Positions 23,406-33,834 of a stretch of DNA of 64,000 bases are shown piece after piece; the first letter of the stretch is position 1; each line of letters begins with the position of its first letter. The stretch lies in NCBI GenBank assembly GCA_947568835.1, contig OX387610.1, positions 1,056,501 through 1,120,500 of the forward strand. The letters run 5' to 3'. The translations under genes and the position numbers were made by a program. Under the pieces are notes generated by a model, which searched no databases, was not told the origin of the DNA, and worked only from the letters and a program-made list of their open reading frames with translations. Source of the stretch: Protonemura montana (taxonomy: Eukaryota; Arthropoda; Insecta; Plecoptera; Nemouridae).

Positions 23406-24263
23406 CAATAATTAATGAAAAAATCAAACAATCAAACCATACGATTGAGCGAAAGACATGTTGGCAATAAACATGCCTTTTAATAGCTATTTGACGATCA
23501 AGAGAAGCGGAATGCTCTACTGACCCTTCTAAACCTGTTTCAAAGCACTCATACCGAAGTTCAGCCAGTTGAAACTCGGCGTCGGAGCCAGTAAGGTCAT
23601 ATTGCTTTCAATAACATAAACTTGTTGAGCATGTAAATTATTTGCAACATTATACACAGTTTCATCCACGGTCTTTCTTGCTTATAATCTTCCCAGTGAA
23701 ACCGTTCGGTGCTTGCAACTTTGACATTTCAATGCAAATACTTTTAAAATTCAACATAACTAACTAGAGCCAACAGCTACGGTAATTGAAGAGACGTGAT
23801 CGACCACAGTGAAGGGTTAAAACTATTCAAACGTTTCCACTCCGGTGAACCCGTGTATTTAAAATATGTTCTGTGCGTGAGTGAAATATGATTCCTCGAT
23901 GTCATCTGATGCCATCGAATCGTTGTTTCGCTTGGTCGACTACATTTCAAGTTGAAAACGACCACTAATTGGTGAGTTACCAGATAACATTTGACTTTGT
24001 CTTGGATTGTGAAACGAAGTTTTACTTGGAAAGGAAGGAAGACTGGTACAATGTGCATCCGAACCAGGATGTGTAATACTTGAATGAACTAACCTTATAT
24101 AAAAGCTTGAATTTCGCGATGTTAAACTTTTTAGTTTGTGTCTGGAATGTATGTTACATTGAGCTGAAATCTTTATAGAAATTGCGAAATTTGGTTAAAA
24201 ACATGTGCAATTGGGTTATCGTACCCTATAATACCTAAATAATATTTAACTTACTCATTCACT
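23406..24263. other. Unique sequence, no gene recognised
   Basis: A 93-codon minus-strand frame at 23777-24058 has no recognised domain. No repeats noticed. Confidence 0.3.
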
Positions 24264-24515
24264 CGGCCTGTACAGAGGCCATATCCCAAATGGTCACCTG
24301 GAGTTCAGCTCAATAACAGTAAAACTGTGCTAATCAAGTTCAAACAAAAACACAAGACCATGGAGTCTAGCGTCTCCCCTCTATTATCCTACCTAGAGGG
24401 AAAAAGTATTCAGGTACCCAATGAAACGAGGTTCCTCGGTCTGATCATTGATCATAGGCTAAAATGGGAAGCCCATATCAATAAAACCGCACTATCGGCA
24501 GTGATGTATTCGTAA
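24264..24515 (+). mobile_element. LINE (non-LTR) reverse transcriptase fragment
   Basis: The open frame reads WSPGVQLNNSKTVLIKF, about 30 less conserved residues, then ETRFLGLIIDHRLKWEAHI. Spacing and wording match the part of non-LTR reverse transcriptases after the FADD box (G-L-N-.KT...F and FLG..ID..L.W..HI). No YADD-type box, endonuclease or poly(A) tail is seen, and the frame stops soon after, so this is a roughly 250-bp relic. Clade (Jockey, CR1 or similar) cannot be decided. Confidence 0.72.
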
Positions 24516-25038
24516 CAATTTTAATGGGGGTACGCAAAAATGACCCATTTTTTTGTGTCGGTTGGCGGGGGGGGGGGGGGGGGGAGGGAGAGACCCAAGG
24601 CGAATGCACCGAAAGCTTGGGAAATAGGGGACTTCGGGCTTCGCTCCAAGTGAATTTATATTCTAAGATTTCTTTTGGAGTCAATCTACGACTTGACGAT
24701 GAAATTGGGCTTGGAACGACATGGTCAGAACTGCATTTTTAATTACGTAATGATTTTGAGAAAATTAAATTAATGCCGCCCTCTCATGTCTACACCTTCC
24801 CACATTGTTGCAGTCTTTAAATTTGGTGGGGATTCGGGATTTTGGTTATTGTTCGTATTTTTGTCTTTCCTGCGAATTCTTATTATTTGACGCGGGCTTG
24901 CTTCTGAGAGCTTGCATCGTCATGCGACGCAGCGAAAGCGGCTACCGACTTCCCTAAGTGATAACAGTAATATGGTTCTAACTAACCCCTTTGTTGCAAG
25001 TCACGACGCCGACATAGTTCCTGTCTACCTACTCTTAG
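24516..25038. other. Unique sequence with a poly-G tract
   Basis: A run of about 18 G interrupted by few bases lies at 24568-24586. The flanking sequence shows no domain. It may include further LINE-derived DNA, but nothing is recognisable. Confidence 0.35.
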
Positions 25039-25588
25039 TTCATTCTTCGCCTTGCTTATCAACCTCTCGACAGCAACTTCACTCCCCTTGCTTATCAACC
25101 TCTCGACAGCAACTTCACTCGCCTTGCTTATCAACCTCTCGACAGCAACTTCACTCGCCTTGCTTATCAACCTCTCGACAGCAACTTCACTCGCCTTGCT
25201 TATCAACCTTTCGACAGCAACTTCACTCGCCTTGCTTATCAACCTCTCGACAGCAACTTCACTCGCCTTGCTTATCAACCTCTCGACAGCAACTTCACTC
25301 GCCTTGCTTATCAACCTCTCGACAGCAACTTCACTCGCCTTGCTAATCAACCTCTCGACAGCATGGATTTGTGGAGGAATCCTGTTGTTCGCGTTGTACC
25401 GTCCTTCGGAAGGAACGTTAAGCCGGTGGTCCCCTTGATCTTCGACAGGAGTAGGCTACGTGCCGGCACCAGGTTTCCCCTTCTCCCTTCTAGACTAAGT
25501 TATTCTCATCATCATCCACTCATTCACCGACGCCATTAGACCAGTGCCTCGTGGCCAGATGCCAAAACAGTGCGTCGTTAAACAAAGG
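25039..25588 (+). mobile_element. 5S-derived SINE body with a 36-bp internal segment repeated nine times; head absent
   Basis: The unit CAGCAACTTCACTCGCCTTG plus CTTATCAACCTCTCGA occurs nine times from about 25051 to 25362. It then runs into the ordinary SINE body (CAGCATGGATTTGTGGAGGA, CCGTCCTTCGGAAGGAACGT) and a terminus near GTGCGTCGTTAAAC. In unexpanded copies this segment occurs once and is flanked by CAGCAAC and CAGCATG, so the unit boundaries coincide with a CAGCA direct repeat in the parent. The 5S head itself is not present. Repetitive frames on both strands are artefacts of the codon-multiple unit. Confidence 0.9.
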
Positions 25589-25855
25589 CAATCAAACGTA
25601 AACCAAAATTTTATTAGATTAGGCTGTAAAATCATCAATAACAATGTTTCGCTGATAAAGTGGTTTCGTTTTCTGAAACAAAAGATAGATTTGAACCATC
25701 AGGAAAAGTTTACGATCTTTCCTGCTTTCATTTCCCATTGAAACTTTCATAAAAAGTATTTCTCTGTGTTTCTATGTCTGTCCAGTGAAATAACTTTCCC
25801 CAACCTTTCAATCTTTTCCAATAATTCCATAACCTTTCACAATATTTCAGCGTGG

Positions 25856-26020
25856 GTGTTTGGTTTTTCTAGTGAATCCACACGGGAGCTGAAAGCAGCA
25901 AGCGTAGGATGGGAACGGAGCTAGACTGGAAAAATTTGCAATCAAACCGGGATACGGACCCGGGACCTCCCAATTGTCGGTCGGGTGCTCTACTTACTGA
26001 GCTATCTGGGCACACATCAT
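25856..26020 (-). mobile_element. tRNA-derived SINE, family 2, unexpanded copy
   Basis: Minus strand: TGTGTGCCCAGATAGCTCAG with an A box, then a B-box-like GGGTCCGTATCCCGG, then GATTGCAAATTTTTCCAGTC, TAGCTCCGTTCCCATCC and a TTGCTGCTTTCAGCTCCCG body. The stretch 25878-25917 contains, once, the sequence that is repeated about 42 times in the neighbouring array. That single copy is flanked on both sides by GGAGCT. Confidence 0.8.
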
Positions 26021-26225
26021 CTGATTTTTGCTGGGGTGGAATAAGGGATCCTGTCAAGGGGAAGAGGCCGAGGCATCTCGTATGGACGGAGTCGTAGCAA
26101 CTCCAAGATGATATGCTCATTCATTGGCCACAGGACAGAATGTCATGTCCATTCATCGAATCCCGTTTTGTGTCTCGAAATATTTGGGTTTTTGCAGAGT
26201 TTTCGGTTTTTCTGATGTTTCCACC

Positions 26226-27560
26226 AAGGAACTGAAACCAGCAAGCGGTGGATGGGAGGGAAGCTGAAACCAGCAAGCGGTGGATGGGAGGGAGCTGAAA
26301 CCAGCAAGCGGTGGATGGGAGGGAACTGAAACCAGCAAGCGGTGGATGGGAGGGAAGCTGAAACCAGCAAGCGGTGGATGGGAGGGAAGCTGAAACCAGC
26401 AAGCGGTGGATGGGAGGGAAGCTGAAACCAGCAAGCGGTGGATGGGAGGAAGCTGAAACCAGCAAGTGGTGGATGGGAGGGAAGCTGAAACCAGCAAGTG
26501 GTGGATGGGAGGGAAGCTGAAACCAGCAAGTGGTGGATGGGAGGGAAGCTGAAACCAGCAAGTGGTGGATGGGAGGGAAGCTGAAACCAGCAAGCGGTGG
26601 ATGGGAGGGAGCTGAAACCAGCAAGCGGTGGATGGGAGGGAAGCTGAAACCAGCAAGCGGTGGATGGGAGGGAAGCTGAAACCAGCAAGCGGTGGATGGG
26701 AGGGAAGCTGAAACCAGCAAGCGATGGATGGGAAGGAAGCTGAAACCAGCAAGCGGTGGATGGGAAGGAAGCTGAAACCAGCAAGCAGTGGATGGGAGGG
26801 AAGCTGAAACCAGCAAGCAGTGGATGGGAGGGAGCTGAAACCAGCAAGCGGTGGATGGGAGGGAGCTGAAACCAGCAAGCGATGGATGGGAGGAAGCTGA
26901 AACCAGCAAGTGGTGGATGGGAGGGAAGCTGAAACCAGCAAGCGATGGATGGGAGGGAAGCTGAAACCAGCAAGTGGTGGATGGGAGGGAAGCTGAAACC
27001 AGCAAGCGGTGGATGGGAGGGAGCTGAAATCAGCAAGCGGTGGATGGGAGGGAAGCTGAAACCAGCAAGCGGTGGATGGGAGGGAGCTGAAACCAGCAAG
27101 CGATGGATGGGAAGGAAGCTGAAACCAGCAAGCGGTGGATGGGAAGGAAGCTGAAACCAGCAAGCAGTGGATGGGAGGGAAGCTGAAACCAGCAAGCAGT
27201 GGATGGGAGGGAGCTGAAACCAGCAAGCGGTGGATGGGAGGGAGCTGAAACCAGCAAGCAGTGGATGGGAGGGAAGCTGAAACCAGCAAGCAGTGGATGG
27301 GAGGGAGCTGAAACCAGCAAGCGGTGGATGGGAGGGAGCTGAAACCAGCAAGCGGTGGATGGGAGGGAAGCTGAAACCAGCAAGCGATGGATGGATGGGA
27401 GCTGAAACCAGCAAGCGGTGGATGGGAGGGAGCTGAAACCAGCAAGCGGTGGATGGGAGGGAAGCTGAAACCAGCAAGCGGTGGATGGGAGGGGAGCTGA
27501 AACCAGCAAGCGGTGGATGGGAGGGAGCTGAAACCAGCAAGCGGTGGATGGGAGGGAGCC
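26226..27560. repeat. 31/32-bp minisatellite, about 42 copies, expanded from a SINE body
   Basis: Unit GCTGAAACCAGCAAGCGGTG plus GATGGGAGGGA(A). The presence or absence of one A gives 32 or 31 bp. Variants GCGGTGG, GTGGTGG, GCAGTGG and GCGATGG are interspersed. The left flank (GGTTTTTCTGATGTTTCCAC at 26207-26226) matches the left flank of the unexpanded seed (GGTTTTTCTAGTGAATCCAC at 25862-25881). The right flank (GGAGCCAGACTG) matches the seed's GGAGCTAGACTG. Minus-strand frames of up to 486 codons exist only because the unit lacks stops in most frames; they have no start, splice or codon-bias support. Confidence 0.95.
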
Positions 27561-27600
27561 AGACTGAACGGTTGCATATTTTTCCAGACTAGCTCCCCCT
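27561..27600 (+). repeat. Inverted SINE family 2 remnant at the array's right end
   Basis: GGTTGCATATTTTTCCAGAC then TAGCTCC is the inverse of 25916-25945 (GGAGCTAGACTGGAAAAATT then TGCAA). The expanded array is therefore flanked by inverted pieces of the same SINE family. Confidence 0.65.
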
Positions 27601-28365
27601 TCCAGTTTAGCATATTCCCTTCATGCTATTGATTAGTAAACGTTTTAATCCCGGAAAAAAATCAAGGACTACGCCAGCGTTAATTTGACGACCTAGATAG
27701 TTTTTGTCAGTATCAATGGATGCGACCAAAGAACGAGGAAGAAAATATCTAAGTTAAAGGGCAAACACTCGAGCGCGAATTTCTCATCCGAGAAAAAAAA
27801 AAGAAAGAAAATAATAAAAGAACCGCGGTAATTTTTTATCCGAGAGCCGACAAAGCTCCAGTTAATTACTGTTCTTTTCGTTTATTTCTTCTCTAGATTC
27901 TCCGGGCTGCATCGGTTGTTCGGAGCAGCGGGGAGGGGTTGAAGGTATAAGAAGAAAGGGCTAAGGTCTCCGTTATAAATTGCACGGTGAGGGACAATTT
28001 CAAGTCTTACCTAACTCCCATTTTTTGGTGAAAAATCTCCTGAACTCCGTTACATTTATTCGAAGATGCTAGCGAGTGTTCGAGTCGAAACCGGAAGGGG
28101 GTTGAGAAAAGCAATGCCACTTTTACTTTCTTGAAACAGGAAGCAGAGAGAAAGCTTTCTTCCTTCAGACGACGAGGTTGTGATGAAAAGAAAATGACGA
28201 GAGGTTTTAGTTGGTACTCCCGAGTGAAGTGGAGACTTCGCTCATTAATTTCATCTCGAGGACTCGGGAATGTTGGTGAATTTTAGGCTGTTCGCACTTT
28301 TCTTTAAAATTAACATTTGGGTAATAATCCAGGAGTGTTAGAGTTTATGTAAGAATTAAATAAAA
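27601..28365. other. Unique sequence, no gene recognised
   Basis: A candidate splice acceptor (TTCTTCTCTAG at about 27888-27898) precedes a GC-rich 50-bp stretch ending in AAG|GTATAAG near 27945. It encodes nothing recognisable and is not called as an exon. Confidence 0.3.
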
Positions 28366-28774
28366 ACAAGCTGAATTTTACCTTAGCCACAGAACACTTC
28401 GTGCAAATGCGAAAACCATCATTTGGATATTTGTTTCCTTTCAAAATAACTCGCATTGTGCTCATTAAAGACGCTAATTTAGGTCAAATTTTATAAATTC
28501 CGAAAAAAGTTGAAACTTCTGATTGCAATATCTTGGTCACCCCTGAATCAATATTTATTTTTTTGATGTCTTTAGATTGGCAATGCAGTGATCTACAACA
28601 TTGTTGTCTACATTTGTTTTGATATCTCCCGTAGATTTTTGAATAATTGATGTTTTATTCAAAACCACCCCTAAATAGGGGCGAAAAACAATGATGCCCT
28701 GGGTTGATTTTTATAAAATTTTGGGCCAATGATCAAAAAAGTTTCCTGAAGATTTCCTGTAAAATTCAGCTTGT
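28366..28774. mobile_element. Possible small TIR element, 409 bp
   Basis: A perfect 16-bp inverted repeat, ACAAGCTGAATTTTAC at 28366-28381 and its inverse at 28759-28774, bounds an AT-rich non-coding segment. A 16-bp perfect match at this spacing is unlikely by chance, but no target-site duplication or second copy is visible in the window. Confidence 0.35.
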
Positions 28775-29537
28775 CGAATCACCCTGAACTTTAAGAAAGC
28801 GCAGAGCCAACAACGAACACAACTAAACATTTTAAATATCATCTGAAAGTTTGAATGTCGGAGGTCTAAATTGGATTTAAACTAAGTTTTAAGTGCTGTT
28901 AGCATCAAGGTATTTCGACTTCAACTATTTCTTGATTTTTAAAATATCTTAATTTCATTGCCCCTAAACGCAGCCCGCTGAACAAAAAATTGCACCTCCA
29001 GAAATATGGTAAACAATTGAAAATCAGCAAGTTTTCAAAGTCTCTACGATCACGAAATCTTTCCACATCGAATCTCCGATCCCATTTTCAGCATCATTCA
29101 CATTGCCCCTGAATACAACCCGCAAAACAAACAAAAACTTGGCACCTCCACAGAAAAGCAAAAGAAAAAACTCTCTGAAATCTCAACTAATTGTAGCTTT
29201 TAACAAAATAACAAGCCGATTCGTGGCAGTGCCATCCATGCAGGGCATGACCAATTGAGTGAATTGCAGAATGCGTTGCTCGGCAGTTTTCAAAATTGGG
29301 TTAATGTGCGAAACCTGAATAATATTTCACTGTAAAACCGCAGATAAAACTGTATATGTTTAAACACAATGCGACATAAAGGTGGGCTTGGCATCCTTGA
29401 TGAAGTACCTACGTTACTTGCAGGTATGCGAGTTGGGAAGGTGTTTTTTGTTGTTGCGCTGTGCATTCTACATACTTAGTCTAGTTTAGAACAATGCATA
29501 TTAATAAGATGGCTGCTGCAGTTTTTTAACCAGTCGA
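28775..29537. other. Unique sequence with one imperfect direct duplication
   Basis: 28956-29015 and 29101-29156 are imperfect direct copies (CATTGCCCCTRAA, then GCACCTCCA about 30 bp later). No gene is recognised. Confidence 0.4.
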
Positions 29538-30084
29538 AGAGCAGATTTCACCAACGCCGTTTAAAACGCTCTTAAACTCTGTTTAAAACGCTATTAAACG
29601 CCGTTTAGGTGTAATTTTAACCTGCGCAGTAATTTGCTTTAAAACAATGATATTTTAATAATTGCAAACCAAGAAACTATGACAACACACGGAGAACAAG
29701 AATAAAATAGTTTTTAACAATGTGTTTGCTTCGAAACGGAATATTTGGTGACTTGGAAATACAAACAAAATATCAATGTGACTTCTTACTTTGACCTCCA
29801 AATGACAGTTGAAAAGTTAAACCCCATCCTTCCAGGTTCAAATATTAAACACTGATTTGCACAGAGAGAAAATAGTGACGGCTGCTAAATTAAATTTCTT
29901 TTATGTGACAGAACAAAGCCTTCCTGAATCATCAACAAATTCAAATTTTAATTTACATATTTTTTGTGTTTTCTCTTTCAAATCTTTCAAAATGTCTGCT
30001 GAACGGGGAAAATAAATTTTGCCTAAAAACCTCCGTTAAACGCCGATTAATCAAGATTTTAACGGCGTCTGTGAAATCGGCTCT
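29538..30084 (+). mobile_element. Non-autonomous TIR transposon (MITE-like), about 547 bp, copy 1
   Basis: Starts AGAGCAGATTTCACCAACGC and ends TAACGGCGTCTGTGAAATCG + GCTCT, giving imperfect terminal inverted repeats with a CGCCGTTTAAA-rich subterminal zone that itself contains short repeats of TTAAACGCCGTTTA. A full inverted copy lies at 57389-57924 (about 88% identity by eye) and a truncated direct copy at 56604-56766. No protein is encoded. The superfamily is not identified; I could not recognise a target-site duplication. Confidence 0.85.
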
Positions 30085-31254
30085 AAAGAGAGGATATAAA
30101 AATGAATAATTAATTCAAGTACTCTGAAAGTACCGACCATAATTACTTGTTTACTCGAAGATTGTTGTAATGTAAGATCATGCCCAGAAGAAAATGCACG
30201 TTCAACTATTTTAATTGATGATATTCTACGATTTCTTTTCAATACATTCGTGTATTTTATAATTAATATAGTTTTCATCTTTTATCCGGATAAAAGCTAG
30301 CATTAGGTTGCACAATCCTGCCTTGCTTTGAGTGAAATACCGTTTTAAAATAATAATTACTGATATTCCCAAGTACTGGTTGATTTCACAGTTGCTTACA
30401 GATCAAAGATTCTTGTAATTAAGATTTTAATTAGTTGGTGTTACGCGTTTCATTCATCGGCCTTTCAGTCGGAAGGTTTTTCAAATGTATAATTTAGTTT
30501 AAACAATTTTAAACAATTCTTTAAACAATTCAAACAATTTTAACAGTTTAAACAATTTACAAATTCAATCCGAAACTTTGACGAATACTGCCTAAAAATC
30601 AAATCAAATAGGAGATCTCAAACCAAGCGGATAATTTACTTTCATCCGTATTTTATTTTTAACTAAAGATAAATCCGTTACTTAGCGATTTGCCACTGAC
30701 ATGGCAACAGTCTGTTCAGAATTTCAAAGCAGGGAGATAAATCTCGCTAACACATTTTTTGCTCCTCGATATCTTATTTAACGGCTGACCTAAGGAAGCA
30801 TCCAGGAAATAATGGACGTGTCGCATGCACCTCTTTCATCCTCATAATCCTAGCTAATCATCATTAGTCCCTTATCTTTGTCCAGAATTCTTGGGAGAGC
30901 GCAATCGATCCTTGGTCTGGAACTCACAGTTTTCATGTGGTAGGAGAAGGATAACGATGAAGATGCTCAATCAGAGGGAAATGTCGCATTTTATTTGGTA
31001 TCGAATATCTTTTATTTCATTGCATGTATGGATTTTTAACATTTGAAATTTAGATGCCTTCCGGTTTAAGCCGTGCACATGTTATTAGATTACAAAAAAA
31101 ACAAAAACGCATCCGTATTTACAGGGAAATCGTAGTTTCAAAATACTTCAGATTCAAGACATTACAAATAATTTAACCTAGTTTTAAATTCCGTGACAAA
31201 AGATAAAAAACTAAACTGTCCGAGAATATACAATTAGATTTGGTAATATGAAAT
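30085..31254. other. Unique AT-rich sequence, no gene recognised
   Basis: Contains a small AAACAATT microrepeat at 30500-30556 and short unsupported frames. Confidence 0.35.
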
Positions 31255-32035
31255 CTGATTTAAATTGCAAACGCTTGCAATGCGCGGGGTATTTTATTAT
31301 TAGAAACACTAATAACCTCTCAAAAATTGATACCCACCCGGGGATTCGAACCCCAATCTCCACCTGTCGCGGGTGTTGCTCTAACCAATTGAGCTACTTG
31401 GACCCCGATCTCCACCTGTCGCGGGTGTTGCTCTAATCAATTGAGCTACTTGGACCCCGATCTCCACCTGTCACGGGTGTTGCTCTAACCAAATGAGCTA
31501 CTTGGACCCCGATCTCCACCTGTCGCGGGTGTTGCTCTAACCAATTGAGCTACTTGAACCCCGATCTCCACCTGTCGCGGGTGTTGCTCTAACCAATTGA
31601 GCTACTTGAACCCCGATCTCCACCTGTCGCGGGTGTTGCTCTAACCAATTGAGCTACTTGGACCCCGATCTCCACCTGTCACGGGTGTTGCTCTAACCAA
31701 TTGAGCTACTTGGACCCCGATCTCCACCTGTCACGGGTGTTGCTCTAACCAATTGAGCTACTTGGACCCCGATCTCCACCTGTCACGGGTGTTGCTCTAA
31801 CCAATTGAGCTACTTGGACCCCGATCTCCACTTGTCGCGGGTGTTGCTCTAACCAATTGAGCTACTTGAACCCCGATCTCCACCTGTCGCGGGTGTTGCT
31901 CTAACCAATTGAGCTACTTGAACCCCGATCTCCACCTGTCGCGGGTGTTGCTCTAACCAATTGAGCTACTTGGCCCCCGATCTCCACCTGTCGCGGGCGT
32001 TGCTCTAACCAATTGAGCTTCTTGGCCACATTCTA
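31255..32035 (-). mobile_element. tRNA-derived SINE (family 1), second copy, head expanded to about 13 units
   Basis: Minus strand: starts near GTGGCCAAGAAGCTCAATTG and runs through about 13 units of the same 52 bp as 21416-22146. The last unit carries a full B box (GGTTCGAATCC). The tail follows (GAGAGGTTATTAGTGTTTCT, AATAATAAAATACC, GCATTGCAAGCGTTTGCAAT). The array units lack the B box exactly as in the other copy. Units differ by GCGGG/ACGGG and AACC/GACC variants. Confidence 0.88.
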
Positions 32036-32247
32036 TTTAAGTTTTCCTAATATCATGATTCATATAATACTTATAACGGTACAAGAATAAATTTTAATGA
32101 ATTAATATCCCAGATTTAATTAACGCTGGCCGGCGAGTTCAAATATTTTCAAAGAAGCAAAATAAAAGCTTACTATTTTTCTGATACGGATTCTGTACGC
32201 TCTATTTGCTTTGGTGTTTACTAAAAATCACGATATTTTATTCATAC
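32036..32247. other. Short unique spacer
   Basis: AT-rich; nothing is seen apart from proximity to the candidate exon that follows. Confidence 0.3.
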
Positions 32248-32420
32248 CTGCTTTGATATTGTAATACAGACGACGCGATTTAAGAACGTGCTCCCGAGGA
32301 GTCATCGAAGTGTACACCAGGATCTTGCCACGCGTGCCTTTTACCTTTGAAGATGCCAGGGATTCCATTTTCCACGTATCCAACTTAGTACATATGAACA
32401 TGTGAGCCCTAGTTTTGTTG
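32248..32420 (-). CDS. Candidate internal exon of an unrecognised gene
   Basis: The minus-strand segment is bounded by a plausible acceptor (TGCTTTTCCTGGTAG|C) and donor (AAAGCAG|GTATGA). It is 173 bp and open throughout, encoding about 57 residues that include AHMFICTKLDTWKMESLA and ILVYTSMTPREHVLKSRR. The mix of hydrophobic and charged residues looks more protein-like than surrounding frames, and base composition is higher in GC than its flanks. No family is recognised. Its end phase (1) does not match the start phase (0) of the GPCR TM3 exon, so it is not the directly preceding exon of that gene. It could equally be chance. Confidence 0.35.
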
Positions 32421-32980
32421 CTACCAGGAAAAGCATTTGCATAATAATATAGAAAAACCAAGATTATATTTACTACGGGTGGAGAAAGTCCGTGAGAGAA
32501 GAAAATATGATAAGATAGATAATAAATGAACGAAATGGTACAACGTCATTTCATTTCATCTATGTTCTCTGAAAACACATTTGCTTCTCGTTTCAACGCG
32601 TTCACCATCAATTTTTAACCTTTTTTTTGGGCAACGTCAGGAGAACAATTGTCTAATTATACATCTTGAAACATAAAGATAATGAGAAAATGTCACAGCA
32701 ATGAAGATTTATCTGTCGTTGGCTTGGGATTATATTTCTGAGAAGGTGAGTTCACGCTCGTGTCGGATGTTTCTATCTCTTGCTAACAAATGTCTACAGC
32801 TCGCATTCTGAGCATCTGAGATCTCTTCCCACGCAACTTGCAGTGCTTCTTACTCAGAAACCGAAGGGTTTCATTGCAAGCTTTTAAAACGTCTTTTTAA
32901 AACTACAAAAATATCTCGAATTTTTGGTAAAAGGCACCTTTTCAACCACTATTACCTTTTCAAAAATGTCTACCTGAAAG
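32421..32980. other. Unique sequence, no gene recognised
   Basis: No open frame or repeat of note. Confidence 0.35.
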
Positions 32981-33089
32981 CGTCACTAGAATCAGAGTGA
33001 CTGTGAGTATTCACAGCCTCTTGGTTCTACTCCTTGGAGATCTGTCATTCTCATCAAATACACTGAAATCGTCTCAAAAAGCCAGTGTC
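32981..33089 (+). repeat. Dispersed repeat X, copy 2 (inverted relative to 22147-22252)
   Basis: Begins CGTCACTAGAATCAGAGTGA and ends AAAAAGCCAGTGTCT. In this copy no tRNA-like head follows the GCCAGTGTC end. Repeat X can therefore exist without the SINE array. Confidence 0.75.
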
Positions 33090-33834
33090 TAAAAAGTTGA
33101 AGTAGTGAGAAAAACACGAAAAGTGGAGCCCGGGGCTTTGTTTCTCCGATTTTAAAGTTTCGAGAGGTAAATAATTAGCGGATTCACACTGTTTAAAATG
33201 CTTGGGCCGATGCCAGCTTGCGCTATTAAGAATAAACTAAACTGATTGACAACCAAGACGTCAAATATCTGTGGCATCCAAACAATTTCTCTTGAAAATT
33301 ACTTTTCTGATTATCGAAAAAGGATCTCGAATATTGCAAATGAGAAATCAGACTCCAAAGCTTTAACTCGACAAGAGTGAAGCCAGCATTTGCAGGAATT
33401 GGAACAGAATTGAAAATGCGAATGATTTTAAGTAATTGTAGAGCCTAGAATTTGTTCAATTTGTTCAATTTTTTTTCGTATATATTGGACGGTTTTACAT
33501 ACTACATGACATCGCTGCGAAACAAAATTATTTTCATTTATAAAACTTCGACCTGTCAGTCAGCTGGGCTTAATTCAAGCCTCGTTATGCACCTCCATTT
33601 CTTGCCAAAAAAAGCGAGAAAATAAACGTAGACGTCATGTAAACGTAGACTTTAGACGTCCTAGTAAACGATTTTATCAGTCAGGAGTTTAAGTGGTTCG
33701 TTAAGAACTTAACAGTCCGTTAGTTTGTTAGTTGCTCAGCAACAACCAATCAGAATGCTGTTTATTTGTTTTTTTTAACAGACTGTTAATTAGTTGACTT
33801 GCCATTGAAAATCCGGCACTTAATCACGGTTTGT
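33090..33834. other. Unique sequence, no gene recognised
   Basis: No recognised coding sequence; AT-rich toward the array. Confidence 0.35.

Noticed and set aside
26121-27613. Minus-strand frames up to 486 codons of the type LPSHPPLAGFSFPPIHRLLVSA
   Set aside because: Translation of the 31/32-bp minisatellite, open because the unit lacks stops; the array is derived from a SINE body.
27888-27950. Possible short plus-strand exon between CTCTAG and GTATAAG
   Set aside because: About 50 bp, no recognisable peptide and weak context.
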